Below are positions 24,291 to 36,278 of a stretch of 64,000 bases of DNA, piece by piece; the first letter of the stretch is position 1, and each line of letters opens with the position of its first letter. Both the position numbers and the translations under genes were made by a program. Source of the DNA: Imbricaverruca yamaguchii (Eukaryota; Arthropoda; Thecostraca; Neoverrucidae); contig JAOTOL010001478.1 of NCBI GenBank assembly GCA_034440575.1, forward strand, positions 859,001-923,000, read 5' to 3'. Below the pieces are notes generated by a model. It was not told the DNA's origin and ran no database searches. It saw only the letters and a program-made list of their open reading frames with translations.

Positions 24291-25572
24291 CAGGGACATT
24301 CCACGTCGGAGGAGACGCAGCACGTCGGTCGTCTGGGACAGTCGGCCAGCTCCGCACTCGGTCCCTGGCTGTGGACTGCCCTTCCACGATTGTGCTCCCT
24401 GTCGGGTTGTTTTTCTGCGCCTCTGGAGAAAAAGCTCCGTAAGCCGCGCAAAAACCGGCCACTCCAGACAAGTGAGAGCAGCACGATGCACAGGTGCGCG
24501 GACCGCGTTCGCTCGACTCTGGCTCATCCGACGGAAATCTTTGCGTACAGTCTTGCCTAGCCATCGCAAACTCGAGGCATTCTCGTTAGATCGTATCCTT
24601 CGTGCCTCATTCCTCAGACGCATTCCTCAGACGCATTCCTCAGCCTCATGTGTCCTGCTGCAGCCTCGTCCACCCTGGTTTAGCCTGGTCCAGCCTCAGG
24701 TGGCCTGCTATAGCCTCGTCCAGCTCGTCCCAGTCTCATATAGCCTGCTCCGACCCGAGTTGTGCCTGTCGCCGCGCGATTGTATTAAATTAGCCGCTTT
24801 GCTTAGCGCTGTTTGCATTCGGGGATGTGCGCTGTTTCCTGTGTTTGCATGCCGGTGGCTATGTGCGTTCGAGGTTCGAGTCGTGCCATTTCTGGACTGT
24901 TCCGTGGTGCGCGGACTTTGTGACACCGCTGGCGGGAGAGGGGAGGGTGGCCGGGTGAAGACAGCGGGACGACTGGCGAGCCGTCCGTACGGTCACGTGA
25001 CTAGCGCCGCGCCGCGTATGCGCATCATTTATGCATGCATGACGCACCTTGGCGCTCAACGCAGAAGCGAACGATCGGCGCGCTGCCGCCCCGCCACGGT
25101 GCATAATGGCGCGCGCGGCCAGGTGCCGTCGCACGCCCAGCCACGATCCGGCCGGAATTCCTGTCGATGCGCACTGATCGTCGGGCCGACATCGGAGCGC
25201 GGCTGCACGTGCGCGGCGGCCGGCGCAGGCCGCCGACTAGGCGACGCCGGGCCGGGTCGTGCAAGTGACACCGCAAATATGCACTCTCTAATGGCGCGCC
25301 GAGCTACCGGCGCTGAGCTGCCGGCGCTGAGCCAGCCGGCAGCGCGACGGCCTCGCGACAGGCGCGCGGCCGGCCGGTCGGAGCGGGCTGCAGCGCCACC
25401 GGAGCGCGACACGCGCCACTCATTCATGCCGGGCCCTCTGACGTCATCGAGCGTGCTCAAGATCCAACCATCCGCGGGGCGTGCGCCGTGTCGACGGCGG
25501 CAGCTCGGAGAGGGCGCCCGGGGCCAGACGTTACGCGGCGTGACTGGAAGCTGGACGGTCGTGTCGAAGTGA
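24205..25572 (+). other. Long stop-free frame (455 codons), gene not supported
   Basis: This is the longest stop-free frame in the window not built wholly from a tandem repeat. It begins at a GTG. The first ATG is more than half way in (near the sequence RMRIIYACMTH), so an ATG-started product would be only about 180 residues. The left end lies in the GAACAGCAG repeat and the middle crosses a C/T-rich degenerate repeat near 24606-24755. The translation is Arg/Ser/Ala/Pro-rich with scattered Cys and no domain I recognise. Chance in GC-rich DNA is the simplest explanation. An unspliced exon remains possible. Confidence 0.12.
24606..24755. repeat. Degenerate CCTCAGACGCATT / CCTGCTNCAGCCTCGTC repeat
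   Basis: Two and a half perfect copies of CATTCCTCAGACG are followed by five or six looser AGCCTCGTCCAGCCTGGT-type copies. Confidence 0.7.
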
Positions 25573-27884
25573 CACGATGCGCCGCCGGCGTTTCGCGGTG
25601 CAGGGCTGGTGCACAACAGGGCTGCAGGTGAAGCCAGCTGCCCGCCCACCGCTCAACATGGACAGGGCCGCGCGCACGGCGTGGTCCATTCAATCAACAT
25701 CCCTCTGGGACTGCAGGACCAACATTGTGGATGTATGGGCTTGCAAGCCTCACCACAGACTCTAAATGTATATGTGTGTGTCGAAGATGAAGCACTGTGT
25801 TCACGGTAGTCGTTGCTGAGCGGGTCGGCAATAAACAAACACGGTTCGATGACCTGAGTCTGTGCCGGCTTTTGAGCGAAGTTAACAGCCATTAAGTGAT
25901 CGCTCAAACCAAACAGCAATGCCTCATCAGGCACTCCAACTGGGAAGAAAGGGCTTCAAGCAAGCTTGCATAGACCCGTGATGGAAATGACAATGTTGAG
26001 AAAAAGTCGTCGTTTATCGTTTTCTTTTTGCATCATGTTACTACTGAAAAGGTCGGAGATAATTCCATTTGCGGCACTCACCAGCTCGAAAGCCGGGAAG
26101 TTTGCAGAGAGCCGGAGCGCGCCGACTACATCAAGCATTATGTGTAACACCGCAGCCGGAGATGGTATCGGGCCGTCACGTCTGAGGGCTCCCGCAGACC
26201 GGCTTAATTAATGTGCCTCCGTGCTGTCGCGCCGCGCTGAGAGCGACTGGCCGCGTCCGCCGGCGCTACTGTCATCGCCCGCCGTCGCAGTCTCCGGCTG
26301 CACGGCACGCGATACTGTCCCGCAGCGCTCGGAGACCTCAATGACGACGGGAGGTAGCACCGGTCGATTCCGGGACAGATAGCGCAGTCGGCCGTCACGG
26401 ATTATATGTCTGAATGGCTGCGGCCGCACGGCAAATGCAAATATCCGCAGACACGTATGCGGCGCATTGCTGCATTTGGCCGCTCCACCTGAAGATATGC
26501 TGAAGATTGGGCACACGGGCTTCGCTTCGCCACACCAGAAGTGGGTGCCGAGGGTCCGAGCGCGTGGACTTGGTGGTCGTCTGCCTCGTACTCGGCCGGG
26601 ATTGTCACTTCCTGGTAATCCCAACGAGTGTGGCACGACCACGAGCATGTATACACCTACCTCAGTACGTGGTGGTAATGGCTGTACTTAGGTACGATAT
26701 ACTTAGTGACGAGACGTCTTCACCCACCATAACGAACGTTTGTGGTGAAAGTCTGATGTTGAAACAGTTGTCTCCCATGATGTCTCCCATAAAAATATAG
26801 CTCAACCTCTTTGCGCCGTAAAGCACCAAGATTACCATGCTGTTCATATTCGATGTGAATAGTGTGTCGCGTAAAGAAGGGTATAATATACACAGACATC
26901 AGATATGCGCCGAAAAAAAATCCCAAAGCGAACAAAACATCTTCAAAGTGATATCGAAACCGATCCACGGAGGGCAAGCACCGTATTGATGTCACCGTAT
27001 TGACCCGGCTGCACCGTATACCGGAACCCGACCCCGGCAGCTGCACCGTATCCGGCGTTTCCGTGCAGCCAGACTCGGCCGCCGGCGCGACGTTGCTAAC
27101 GCGCGGGTACTTACCCAGACTGGGCCGGCTGCATCATGTCTGGCGACCAGTGAAGTCTGAAAGCACAGATTAGCGCGTCAGTCTCAGTCGTGGCCGTGCC
27201 GCCGGCCGACCGCGGCGGCCCCCGCCTGCGCAAATGAACGATCGTCAATTGCTTCACAACCATTGGTCATACTCATGGAATCCACACCTGCCTAATAAAT
27301 CAACAATTCGCAGCTCAACGCCGAACACCATGCAAAACACAGCGCATTCCGGCATTGAAATGATGAATATACCGGCTTTAGGATCGCGGCTTAATCGTCT
27401 CTCGTGATGCGGCGCAAATAAGACTCTATGAATAGTGTCCATGAAATATGTGCTGAAAGAGCGAAGGACAGCCAGCAAAGCCGGTAACGATCGACCATGA
27501 GAGGAACGGGCTCCATGTTAAATGGAAGAGATTGAGATACTAGGTTTACTTAACTCCAGATGGTCTGGTGAAATGTTTGGTCAATATCGAGTTACTGTAA
27601 TTTTTTCCTCCTGTAACAAGATAAACTGATTTAAGAACAGCATATTGGGATGCGTTTCGGAAGGTACGCAATATTTAAGCTTCATAAACAACCTCCAATA
27701 CTACGGTGTTGCTACTTATAGTGAATCAACGTGGCAAAGTATACGGCTGGTCATGCCGTCGTTTGAATTATCAACTTAGCAAAATACTTCAGCGAGTGTC
27801 GGGTTTCCTCTGTTCGTATGTACCTATCAAGAATACGTCTTGGAACGCTTCGGTCAGAATTCACAACTCCGATGGACTGTTAAC
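25573..27884. other. Unique DNA, no supported gene
   Basis: A GC-rich left edge (a TGACGTCA at 25439-25446 lies just before it) passes into AT-richer DNA after about 26650. An octamer ATGCAAAT is at 26435-26442. The longest minus frame (26208-26648, 146 codons) overlaps two others and has no domain. Confidence 0.45.
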
Positions 27885-27885
27885 G

Positions 27886-27945
<60 letters not shown>

Positions 27946-27950
27946 ACATA
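27885..27950. repeat. (TA)n microsatellite
   Basis: About 60 bp of TA repeat with TGTATA at both ends. It supplies the apparent Tyr-Ile starts of the long frames that run on into the next array. Confidence 0.97.
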
Positions 27951-28092
27951 TGCGTATTGTGGTCACATTCGATGTGCACGAAATTTCCACATCTCCTCAT
28001 CCCAGCCCCAGAAATCTCAAACGCTCTGCATCGTTTGGCGCTCCCATTCGGGTTCGCAGCAGGGTCGGCAATCGGCAGTCTGGGTCAGCAGC
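27951..28092. other. Short unique spacer
   Basis: Separates a TA tract from a 15-bp array. No feature. Confidence 0.5.
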
Positions 28093-28905
28093 CTGCCCGG
28101 CAGCCACGGCTCCAGCAGCTGCGGCTCCGGCAGCTGCGACTCCGGCAGCCGCGGCTCCGGCAGCTGCGGCTCTGGCAGCTGCGGCTCTGGCAGCTGCGGC
28201 TCCGGCAGCTGCGACTCCGGCAGCCGCGGCTCCGGCAGCTGCGGCTCCGGCAGCCGCGGCTCCGGCAGCTGCGGCTCTGGCAGCTGCGGCTCCGGCAGCT
28301 GCGGCTCCGGCAGCCGCGGCTCCGGCAGCCACGGTTCGGGTGGCGGCGGCTCCGGCAGCCACGGCTCCGGCAGCCACGGCTCCGGCAGCTGCGGCTCCGG
28401 CAGCTGCGACTCCGGCAGCTGCGGCTCTGGCAGCTGCGGCTCCGGCAGCCACGGCTCCGGCAGCCACGGCTCCGGCAGCCGCGGCTCCGGCAGCTGCGGC
28501 TCCGGCAGCTGCGACTCCGGCAGCTGCGGCTCTGGCAGCTACGGCTCCGGCAGCCGCGGCTCCGGCAGCTGCGGCTCCGGCAGCTGCGGCTCCGGCAGCC
28601 ACGGCTCCGGCAGCCACGGCTCCGGCAGCCGCGGCTCCGGCAGCCACGGCTCTGGCAGCTGCGACTCCGGCAGCTGCGGCTCTGGCAGCTACGGCTCCGG
28701 CAGCCACAGCTCCGGCAGCTGCGGCTCCGGCAGCCACAGCTCCGGCAGCTGCGGCTCCGGCAGCCACGGCTCCGGCAGCCACGGCTCCGGCAGCTGCGGC
28801 TCCGGCAGCTGCGGCTCCGGCAGCCACGGCTCCGGCAGCCGCGGCTCCGGCAGCTGCGGCTCCGGCAGCTGCGGCTCCGGCAGCCACAGTTCGGGTGGCG
28901 GCGGC
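28093..28905. repeat. Minisatellite, 15-bp unit GGCTCCGGCAGCTGC, ~54 copies
   Basis: The array is regular, varying mostly at GCAGCTGC/GCAGCCAC/GCAGCCGC and CTCC/CTCT. A block of variants around GACTCCGGCAGCTGCGGCTC recurs exactly 150 bp apart (28513 and 28663), indicating a higher-order repeat. A distinct motif GTTCGGGTGGCGGCGG occurs once inside (near 28333) and once at the right edge (near 28888). All frames are open: Gly-Ser-Cys, Pro-Ala and Leu-Arg on +, Ser-Arg-Cys, Ala-Gly-Ala and Pro-Glu-Leu on -. No frame is favoured, so I do not call a coding gene. Confidence 0.95.
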
Positions 28906-30112
28906 CGGCCGGCCGGCCAGGCCGTGATCCAGCCGCCATAAAGCCGGCGGCCGGCTATAATTGGTGCGGCTCGCTGTCGGCAGCACAGCCGCCGCTCGCC
29001 ACTCACGCGCCATCCCACAATAACCGTAAATCTGTTTTACGTGGGTTTTCGCTATTACAAAAAATGAGCCGAATTAGCATGTAATTTCGTGATGGTCGGG
29101 CGGCTCTCGGGGCGGCGTGGCGGATGATTGCAAGGCCCTCACGGTCTGCAACTGGCCGGTAACGGACCGGAGCACTGCGCGCGGAGCGAACACACCGGGC
29201 GCGCCGGCGTCCATTCAACGCCCGTGCCGACCGGCCGCCTCCGGAGCCATTCACAAACTAACGCCAACGTGCGGCACGCGCGGTGGTCGGCGGCGGCAAC
29301 GGCGGCGGCACTGTTCCGGCGCTTAGACATTTCACCATTATTTCTTATCCCTCAGCGGAGGAAGAATGTCGTCGGCTCGAAGGGCCACGACACGGACAGA
29401 TTACTCTAAGCCAGCTTATGTGGTATCCGGTGACGAGGCGCGCGCCGCGGGAGGGGCGCCGGCGTGTGCTGACCGCCCGTCGGACGGCCGTCGCGTCGGC
29501 GGCGGCCGTCGGCGCGATCACACGCCGGCCACGACCGACTGTTCAGAGTGATCGGCCGGCGGTGGCGGCGGCGGCCGCGGCTGGAGAGCGGTTCCGTGTC
29601 GGCCGTCAGCGGCTGGCAGCGCCAACAATGCCCCGTCGATGTGCCGTGAAGGGAGTTCGACGTGCCGGCCGCCTACTGCCCCGCTTGGACGCGGTCACGC
29701 CGCCCCCTTACAGCGAAACGGCAGCGGCGAAGCCGAAGCGTTCTCAAGCCCGGCGACGTGCCTCACTTCAGCCTCGCATACAACCGCCACCGAGAGCGGC
29801 TCGCTCTGGCGAACGCTACCGGCAGACAGAGTTCCATGTCGTCGCATGGCTCTGCAGCAGCACTGACAGTCTGCAGAGTCACAAACAAGCTGTGACAGGC
29901 TGCACGATGGCCCCCTCCCCATGTGCATCCTTCTCCTCGTGCATCACCCTCCCTGCGATACGGAGCGACATCCAACGAACGGCGAAAGCAATGCGGCGGT
30001 TGTGGCGCCGCTTGGGGTCCTCCGCGAGCCACCAGCCGGTTATGCATTGCATGTATGTATTGCATATCTTAGAAGCTTTCACCGATGGAACGTGCACTCC
30101 AGCTCATTGTTG
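28906..30112. other. GC-rich unique DNA, no supported gene
   Basis: A stop-free + frame runs 29283-30284 (333 codons) but ends inside a microsatellite-bearing tandem repeat and is Arg/Ala-rich throughout. The CCGGCCGGCC block at 28907-28920 borders the 15-bp array. Confidence 0.45.
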
Positions 30113-30222
30113 CAGAGATCACACAGAGATCACACAGAGATCACGCAGAGATCACACAGAGATGACACAGAGATCACGCAGAGATCACACAGATATCACA
30201 CACACACACACACACACACACA
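30113..30222. repeat. 11-bp AGATCACACAG repeat running into (CA)n
   Basis: Seven copies of AGATCACACAG (variants AGATCACGCAG and AGATGACACAG) end in a CA tract of about 26 bp at 30197-30222. Confidence 0.95.
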
Positions 30223-31554
30223 AATATACGCCGACCACCCCGCCGACCTCCGTCACAACGCCACATGTAGGTCAAGGTCAGTGACACCGGTGGTCAGCTG
30301 GCGGGTATTCCGAGGCACGGGAGCGTCTGGTGGTCCGTATCAGTGACTATGCGAACTCTGGGAGTGGTTGTGATCCTGGGATTGATGCTTCTCGTGTGGT
30401 GCTGTGGTTGGTTTTCCCTCCAATGGGAGGAGCCAGACAGAAACATGCCTCTGTTTTGACATCAATACGGGAACCACAGTAGTTTACGGGAACACTAATT
30501 ATACATCATAAAAAGCTTCATTACATAGTACATGCATATAATGTCAGTGGATGCTATGTGTTGCTGCAGCAAGATACCTCATCTTACGCACAACACGTCA
30601 TGTCACAATGATACTCATGCAGGTTGCAAAATGAAGATTAGAAATGAGATCAAATAGAAAGTTTGTGATCCTGTGCGGATGACTGCTTCGAGTATTGTGG
30701 CAGAGCGCGTACCACTGTACCGCACAAAAACCGAAACTCAACACGAGCCCGGGTCCAATGGCTGTGACGAAACGAATTCCATGCAGCCAGCGTCTCCTAA
30801 AGTCGGCGTGTTCCACTACTTTGATGGTGCTCGTCATATGTCGGCGTAGACAGTTTGCGTCTGGAAGGAATGCACTCATTAAATTAAACAGCTCTTGCAG
30901 AGGCGCCTCCGAGCCTTTCCCTGCGGAGAAATGATTTATGGACTCGAGCACACCAATAAAACTATGCATCGCCTTTCCAGGAGCTGATTTAGCACATGGC
31001 AAGTCACAGAAGTGACAAGCGCACCCGCTAGGCTTTTGTCTGCGAATGTTTGTGTGCTTCCGTGCAGAGGGCTGTTGCTACCAGCACGATCGACTGCACC
31101 ACTTTCGCCCAACATCCTCCCTGGACACTGCGGCATCCGTCTGCGACAGCGAGCCCCGACGGCGCTGCTCGGTTCGGCTGCGAGAATCTCCGAGACGGCG
31201 GGGTGCTACTCGTGGAGTCGTCCCGACGCGTGCTGGGCGCGGCACCAGGCCATCATCTCGACCAAAGGTCACAGGAGCGCGTATGAAGCGCTTTTCGGGG
31301 ACCGTCCGAGAGGGACGAGGAACAGATGGAAATCCCCACCGACGTCCGATCCATTATACATGGCCGTGCGGTTGGCGGGGTTCAAACAATGGCCGGCTGA
31401 TGCGGCCGCCGAGTGTGTTTGGTCTGAGGGTGGACGCCAGCCGCGCGCACACTCCACCGCTGACACGTCACCCACGTAGGCGGCTCCCTGGCTACAAGCG
31501 TGACCCAGACAGGGCCGCTGACGACTGTCGGCGCTCGTTGGTGGCGGCGGCGGT
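30223..31554. other. Unique DNA, no supported gene
   Basis: AT-richer to about 31000 and GC-rich after. The 134-codon minus frame at 30598-31002 is non-repetitive but has no domain I recognise. Plus frames 31012-31479 and 31046-31648 overlap in different phases. Confidence 0.45.
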
Positions 31555-31573
31555 CGTCAGCGGCGGCGACGGC

Positions 31574-31623
<50 letters not shown>

Positions 31624-31641
31624 CGGCGGCGCGGCGACGGC
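31555..31641. repeat. GGCGAC hexamer repeat
   Basis: GGCGACGGCGACGGCGGCGG repeated. Gly-Asp frames are artefacts. Confidence 0.93.
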
Positions 31642-31900
31642 GTACTGAGCGGTGAGGGCCTCTGGGGCACTCTTCACGGGCCGTACCGTGTCAGTACTGA
31701 GCGGTGAGGGCCTCTGGGACACTCTTCACGGGCCGTACCGTGTCAGTACTGAACGGTGAGGGCCTCTGGGACACTCTTCACGGGCCGTACCATGTCAGTA
31801 CTGAGCGGTGAGGGCCTCTGGTACATTATCCACGAGCAGCACCGTGTCAGTACTGAGCAGTGGGTTCCTCGGAGATACTCTTCACTGGCCGCACTTTGGA
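31642..31900. repeat. Minisatellite, 52-bp unit, 5 copies
   Basis: The unit combines GTACTGAGCGGTGAGGGCCT, CTGGGACACTCTTCACGGGC and CGTACCGTGTCA. Units start at about 31642, 31694, 31745, 31797 and 31849. The last two are more diverged (CACGAGCAGCACC, GGGTTCCTCGGAG). Confidence 0.95.
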
Positions 31901-33717
31901 ATGACTGGATGGCACAGACAGGACAGACTGCATCTGTGCGCTCTTTTACACACTGGTATATTTTTACATAGGAAGAAGCGGCAGATGGCCCGAGGATGAT
32001 TGAATTTCTCGCATAATTAGTGCCATAAATGGCATCCGACACACCAATATTTACTCTGGGTAATCTGGCTTTAATTCGCACTTCCCCCCTTTTTATACAT
32101 ATTTGGTAAGCATGTCTATGTAAGGTTACTGCTTCAAAATACAAATATTAACAATTTGAAGAACTCCAGGTGGAGGCTAGTGGTCGTTCAAGGGGAAAAC
32201 GCGAAATATTTCATTTTTTAGCGGTCGAAAGAGCAAAACGTGGTTTTGTTTTTCTTGAAAACATGCGAAGAAAAAGCTATGGTACGAATATAGTTTGGTT
32301 GCAGCTCTAATGTGCATTGACCAAACAATGCACTACAGCCATTGGCTATACTACAGCTTGATGAACAGGACGGGGACTATAATACTACAAGTTTAAGAAC
32401 CTACACACCATTGGAGGTACACTAAACTATCGTGAACAAGTTGTGCAGTCAATGCACCGTAAATATCTCTGAGAATTATAAATGCTGATTTGGCACTGCT
32501 ACAAACTCATCAATACTCCACCCAGGATCTCGGCCTACGATAGAGGAGTTGTCAACAATTTGCATCACCACGTCAGTGACGCCAAGTCACGACTACGGCC
32601 AGCCCGTCGGACGGGAGATGAGTGGTGCTCGAGTTTTTGGTCGATTGAACCATCGCTCACTGAGAGTGGCGCGGGGGATCGGAACGGCGGCGTTTTTCAC
32701 CTCCTCCGACCTCCGGTGGGCACGGAAGGAAGTGTGCTATCAGTGACAATCGACCGCGACAACTGCGCCCAGAAAACATTTAATGAAACATCCTTTATCA
32801 TAATTTACAGCATCGATGTGTAGATAGTGTAAGGTAATGTGGCACGGAAAAACTGGCGGACGCGCCGGGCCGACGAGTAGTGGCGCAAAAAGCTCGCGCG
32901 GCGACATTCCCGGCGCAGCGGTTCAAGAGGTGGTGCGACTCGAGCAACGCTTCTCCACCGCATCTCCGACACGGACGCACAGCGACACGGAACGTGCGAC
33001 TTGCGCCTGTTTTGTGCCGTCAGATGCATTTATATGCCGAAGGAAACATTGTCTTCCATCCGCATTGTTGAGTCACGTGATCCATTTACGTTGCATGCTA
33101 TCGTCCCGGGTTCCTTGGCACCGGGCCGTTGGTCGCGACCAGTCGTGCCGGTCCCGACACCCGCCACACCTGTGACGTCACCATAACCGGCAGCGCGCCG
33201 CGTGCCGCACCACGTCTCGGTGCGGCTCTCTAGGTCAGGCGGTCAACCGACTTGGGCGCGCTGCCAGATGAAGAAATAACTCGGCGTTACGTGATTAGCG
33301 TGAGGCCGACCTCGGGCTCGGCCTTGCCGCGCGGCGCGAGAATCCCGAGTGGTGTTTGGGCATTCGGCGCCGGTCGCCGGCACGCTACATTTGTCGCCTG
33401 CGCGTCACGTTCGCGACTGCGCCGGTGATGCCGCCGGCCGGCGATACCGGTGCGCGCGCCCGCGCATGCAAATGAGCGCGATCCAGCAGTCGTGCAGGAC
33501 GAGCGGCGCGTCTCCGAGTCTGGCGACCGTCGCTCGGCTACGGCAACCTGGCGCTGACGGCGAGCTGCCCAACACCGCCGAACACAGACCAAGGGGAACG
33601 CCATTGGTGGCGGCGTCACCGGCGACGGCACCATCGAGACACGGCGACGCGCGACCACCTCGCACCGACGACAGCTCCTTCTCGGCCGTGGCGGCAACAG
33701 ACGCGCCGCTGGTGACG
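31901..33717. other. Unique DNA, AT-rich then GC-rich
   Basis: AT-richer to about 32500. An octamer ATTTGCAT is at 32558-32565 and ATGCAAAT is at 33466-33473. TGACGTCA occurs at 33173-33180 and 33713-33720. Frames 32482-32823 and 33349-33849 have no recognisable domain. Confidence 0.45.
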
Positions 33718-33755
33718 TCAGCCGAGGTCAGCCAAGGTCAGCCGAGGTCAGCCGG
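33718..33755. repeat. 10-bp CAGCCGAGGT repeat, four copies
   Basis: The repeat begins immediately after the TGACGTCA at 33713-33720 and overlaps its last bases. Confidence 0.85.
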
Positions 33756-35003
33756 GCGGCCGCCGAGTGTTGTTGCAGCACGGCACCCGCCGGCGTGCTC
33801 GGCGCTCGGCCGGTACTCTCCTGCCGCCGAGGGACCGGTCCGGCAGTAATTAGCACCACCCGCCCGTCAGGCATTGTTCCCACACGGGCCTTTTCGGCTC
33901 GGCCGCTGCCCGGCTATTGATTTGATGGACATGGCCGGTGGCCGGCTCTTCAGACGGCCCGGCGAATTAGGCTGAGCCCCGGGCCAGGCGGAGGCCGGGA
34001 GGAGGCAGCGGCTACTGGCGGAGCGAGGGCAGCGCCGCGGTCGTAAACGGGTGCCGATGAGGAGTGCCAGCGTCGGTCATGTCAATAGGAGACACTCACT
34101 TCTGTAGGTCGATAAACCTGTCGGTGCCGTGATACCTCAGGAGCCGAGCCGACCAAAATGTCAACCGTCTTAGCGCTGCCCGACGCCGGAGGCACGCTTC
34201 ATGGCCAACGAAACTTTTCCTCCTTTGTTCTAAGCTCGATTCGACCGCAAAACGAACTCGGCGTGCATTGTCCGCGTCCGCCCGAGGGTGTCCGGACTGT
34301 AAACCGATCTACCCGTGGGCCCGACCGGGCCGCTTCGCCGTCGGCTTTCTCCGACCGGCCGCCGACGACTGGAGCGGGGGGGAGGGGGAGCGGCGCGGTG
34401 CATCCCGTCCGACCGGCCGTCGAAGGGCTGCCTACTCGCCGGCGAGACCACCTTGACCCCAACTGCCGGGCCGGGCGACCGCCTGTCGCACCACCGATAA
34501 TGTGACTCCACTCGGAGATACGAGGCAATTACGAGCGATAAGGCGCCTGTACCGGCACACCCGATGACGAGCCGATGGACCAGATCGCGCCAGAGTGTGC
34601 GCGCCGCTACTCGGCCCGGCCACGGCTAAGTGCACCCACCCACCGGTGGAATTCCTCAGATGGCCGATAGAGTGGCGTTCGGCCAAAAATGCCACATGTT
34701 GCGCAGTCTGGCCGAATGAACCGCGCACGTGCGCACGCGTGGTCGTGGTCGCGGTAGCGCCGCGGTCTGCGGTCGGTGTCCACGCGGCGGTGGTCGGTCG
34801 CCGACCCAATGTCGACACGCCAGCGAGGTGGGAAGTGGTCTGCGACTCCGTCTGCTGTCGGCCCTCGTCGGCCCTCGTGGTCGCCGGTATCGGCCGTCTC
34901 CCGTCGTCGGTCCGTCGTCGCCCACACGCGCCGACAGCGTCGGCACCGCATCGCCACCCGCAGATGCGGCACTCTCGGCTCCCTGATCTCACGCCACTGA
35001 TAG
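33756..35003. other. GC-rich unique DNA, no supported gene
   Basis: Very CpG-rich. A G-run lies near 34376-34390. Frames on both strands run right into the following 9-bp array. Confidence 0.45.
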
Positions 35004-35500
35004 CCGCTGTGTGTGCTGTGTGTGCTGTGTGTGCTGTGTGTGCTGTGTGTGCTGTGTGTGCTGTGTCTGCTGTGTCTGCTGTGTCTGCTGTGTCTGCTGT
35101 GTCTGCTGTGTCTGCTGTGTGTGCTGTGTGTGCTGTGTGTGCTGTGTGTGCTGTGTGTGCTGTGTGTGCTGTGTCTGCTGTGTGTGCTGTGTGTGCTGTG
35201 TGTGCTGTGTGTGCTGTGTCTGCTGTGTCTGCTGTGTTGCTGTGTTGCTTTTTTGTGTGTGTTGCTGTGTCTGCTGTGTCTGCTGTGTCTGCTGTGTCTG
35301 CTGTGTCTGCTGTGTCTGCTGTGTCTGCTGTGTTGTTTGTTGCTGTGTGCTGTGTCTGCTGTGTGTGCTGTGTCTGCTGTGTCTGCTGTGTTGCTGTGTC
35401 TGCTGTGTTGCTTTTTTTGTTTTTTTTTTTTTTTTTTTTTTTTGCTGTGTCTGCTGTGTCTGCTGTGTGTGCTGTGTCTGCTGTGTGTGTGCTGTGCCTG
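35004..35500. repeat. 9-bp repeat TGCTGTGTG/TGCTGTGTC, ~53 copies, with poly-T
   Basis: The array alternates blocks of TGCTGTGTG and TGCTGTGTC and is interrupted by TGCTGTGTTGCTTTTTTG near 35240 and by a T-run of about 25-30 at 35412-35443. A 9-bp period leaves all + frames (Cys-Val, Leu-Cys, Ala-Val) and the minus frames (His-Thr-Ala-Asp, Gln-Thr-Gln, His-Ser-Arg) open for more than 150 codons. Confidence 0.96.
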
Positions 35501-35522
35501 ATGCCACCTCGCACAAGCTGTG

Positions 35523-35816
35523 TCAGTCTGTTGTTGCCATCTGTGGGACTTGCTCCGCCCGCTGGCGTGTCCAGCTATTGTATGCACCGGCCATCCACTC
35601 CAGTGCCCGCCCCCGATGTTGTTTCTCCAGTCTGGCATTTTCCCGCCAGCTGTTTTTCACATGTTGTGCACCTATGCACGCCACCAAGCATCGCTGCCGT
35701 CTGGTTGGTCTGGTATCCGGTTCGTCTCGACACAGCTGATATGACACGGCATATTTCCGTCGTAGCCATGGTGTACGTGAATGCTTCTCCACAATCCTGT
35801 TCCGTGGATGGTGCAT
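35523..35816 (-). other. Small ATG-started ORF (97 codons), unknown
   Basis: One of the few ATG-initiated, non-repetitive, charged frames (begins MHHPRNRIVEKHSRT, ends QMATTD). It is Arg/Gln-rich with several Trp. No family is recognised, and two other minus frames overlap it. It sits directly beside a 9-bp array. Coding status is unsupported. Confidence 0.12.
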
Positions 35817-36135
35817 AATTTTGCAGTTCTTTCAGCCTGTGTTTCAGCACGTGGGTGTCCTGTGTCTCCGTCTGGTCCTGGTGCTGTGGCTTTGCTGTTG
35901 TGCACAGCGGTCGCGTTTCCAACGACTGTCGGGTAACAATCACCATGCTTCCGACTGCCCCTATATACAGTGAGGATAAATTAGCATGCCGCTGTACACA
36001 ATAGTGCTGTTTTCCACACAACGCTTTTGCACAGAACTGCTGTTTCTCGGAAGGTTGCAAAGCTCGGCGGCATTGTTCCTCCGACTTCCTCTCGGCACAG
36101 CGGTGCCCTCTCCCGAAATGCTGCCTTGCACAACG
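35817..36135. other. DNA grading into the next repeat
   Basis: From about 36000 the phrases CACAGAACTGCTGTTTC and CACAGCGGTGCCC look like badly decayed copies of the array that follows. Confidence 0.45.
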
Positions 36136-36278
36136 CGGCAGTTTCGCCGTCTGCCGCTGTGCACAGCGGCGGCTGTTTCGCCGCCTGCCGCCGTGCACAG
36201 CGGCGGCTGTTTCGCCGTCTGCCGCCGTGCACAGCGCGGCTGTTTCGCCGTCTGCCGCTGTGCTCAGCAGCGCAGTGA
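36136..36278. repeat. Minisatellite, ~34-bp unit, about 4 copies
   Basis: The unit contains CGGCTGTTTCGCCGTCTGCC followed by GCCGTGCACAGCGG. Units start at about 36136, 36170, 36204 and 36237. Confidence 0.92.

Noticed and set aside
24870..24890. B-box-like GAGGTTCGAGTCGTG as a further SINE or tRNA
   Set aside because: No A box or SINE body sequence on either side.
27706..29084. Long Gly-Ser, Pro-Ala and Leu-Arg frames over the 15-bp array as a structural protein gene
   Set aside because: All six frames are open, starts fall in a TA microsatellite, and no frame is preferred.
30113..30222. CRISPR array
   Set aside because: Units are contiguous 11-bp tandem copies with no spacers. The same holds for every other array in the window.
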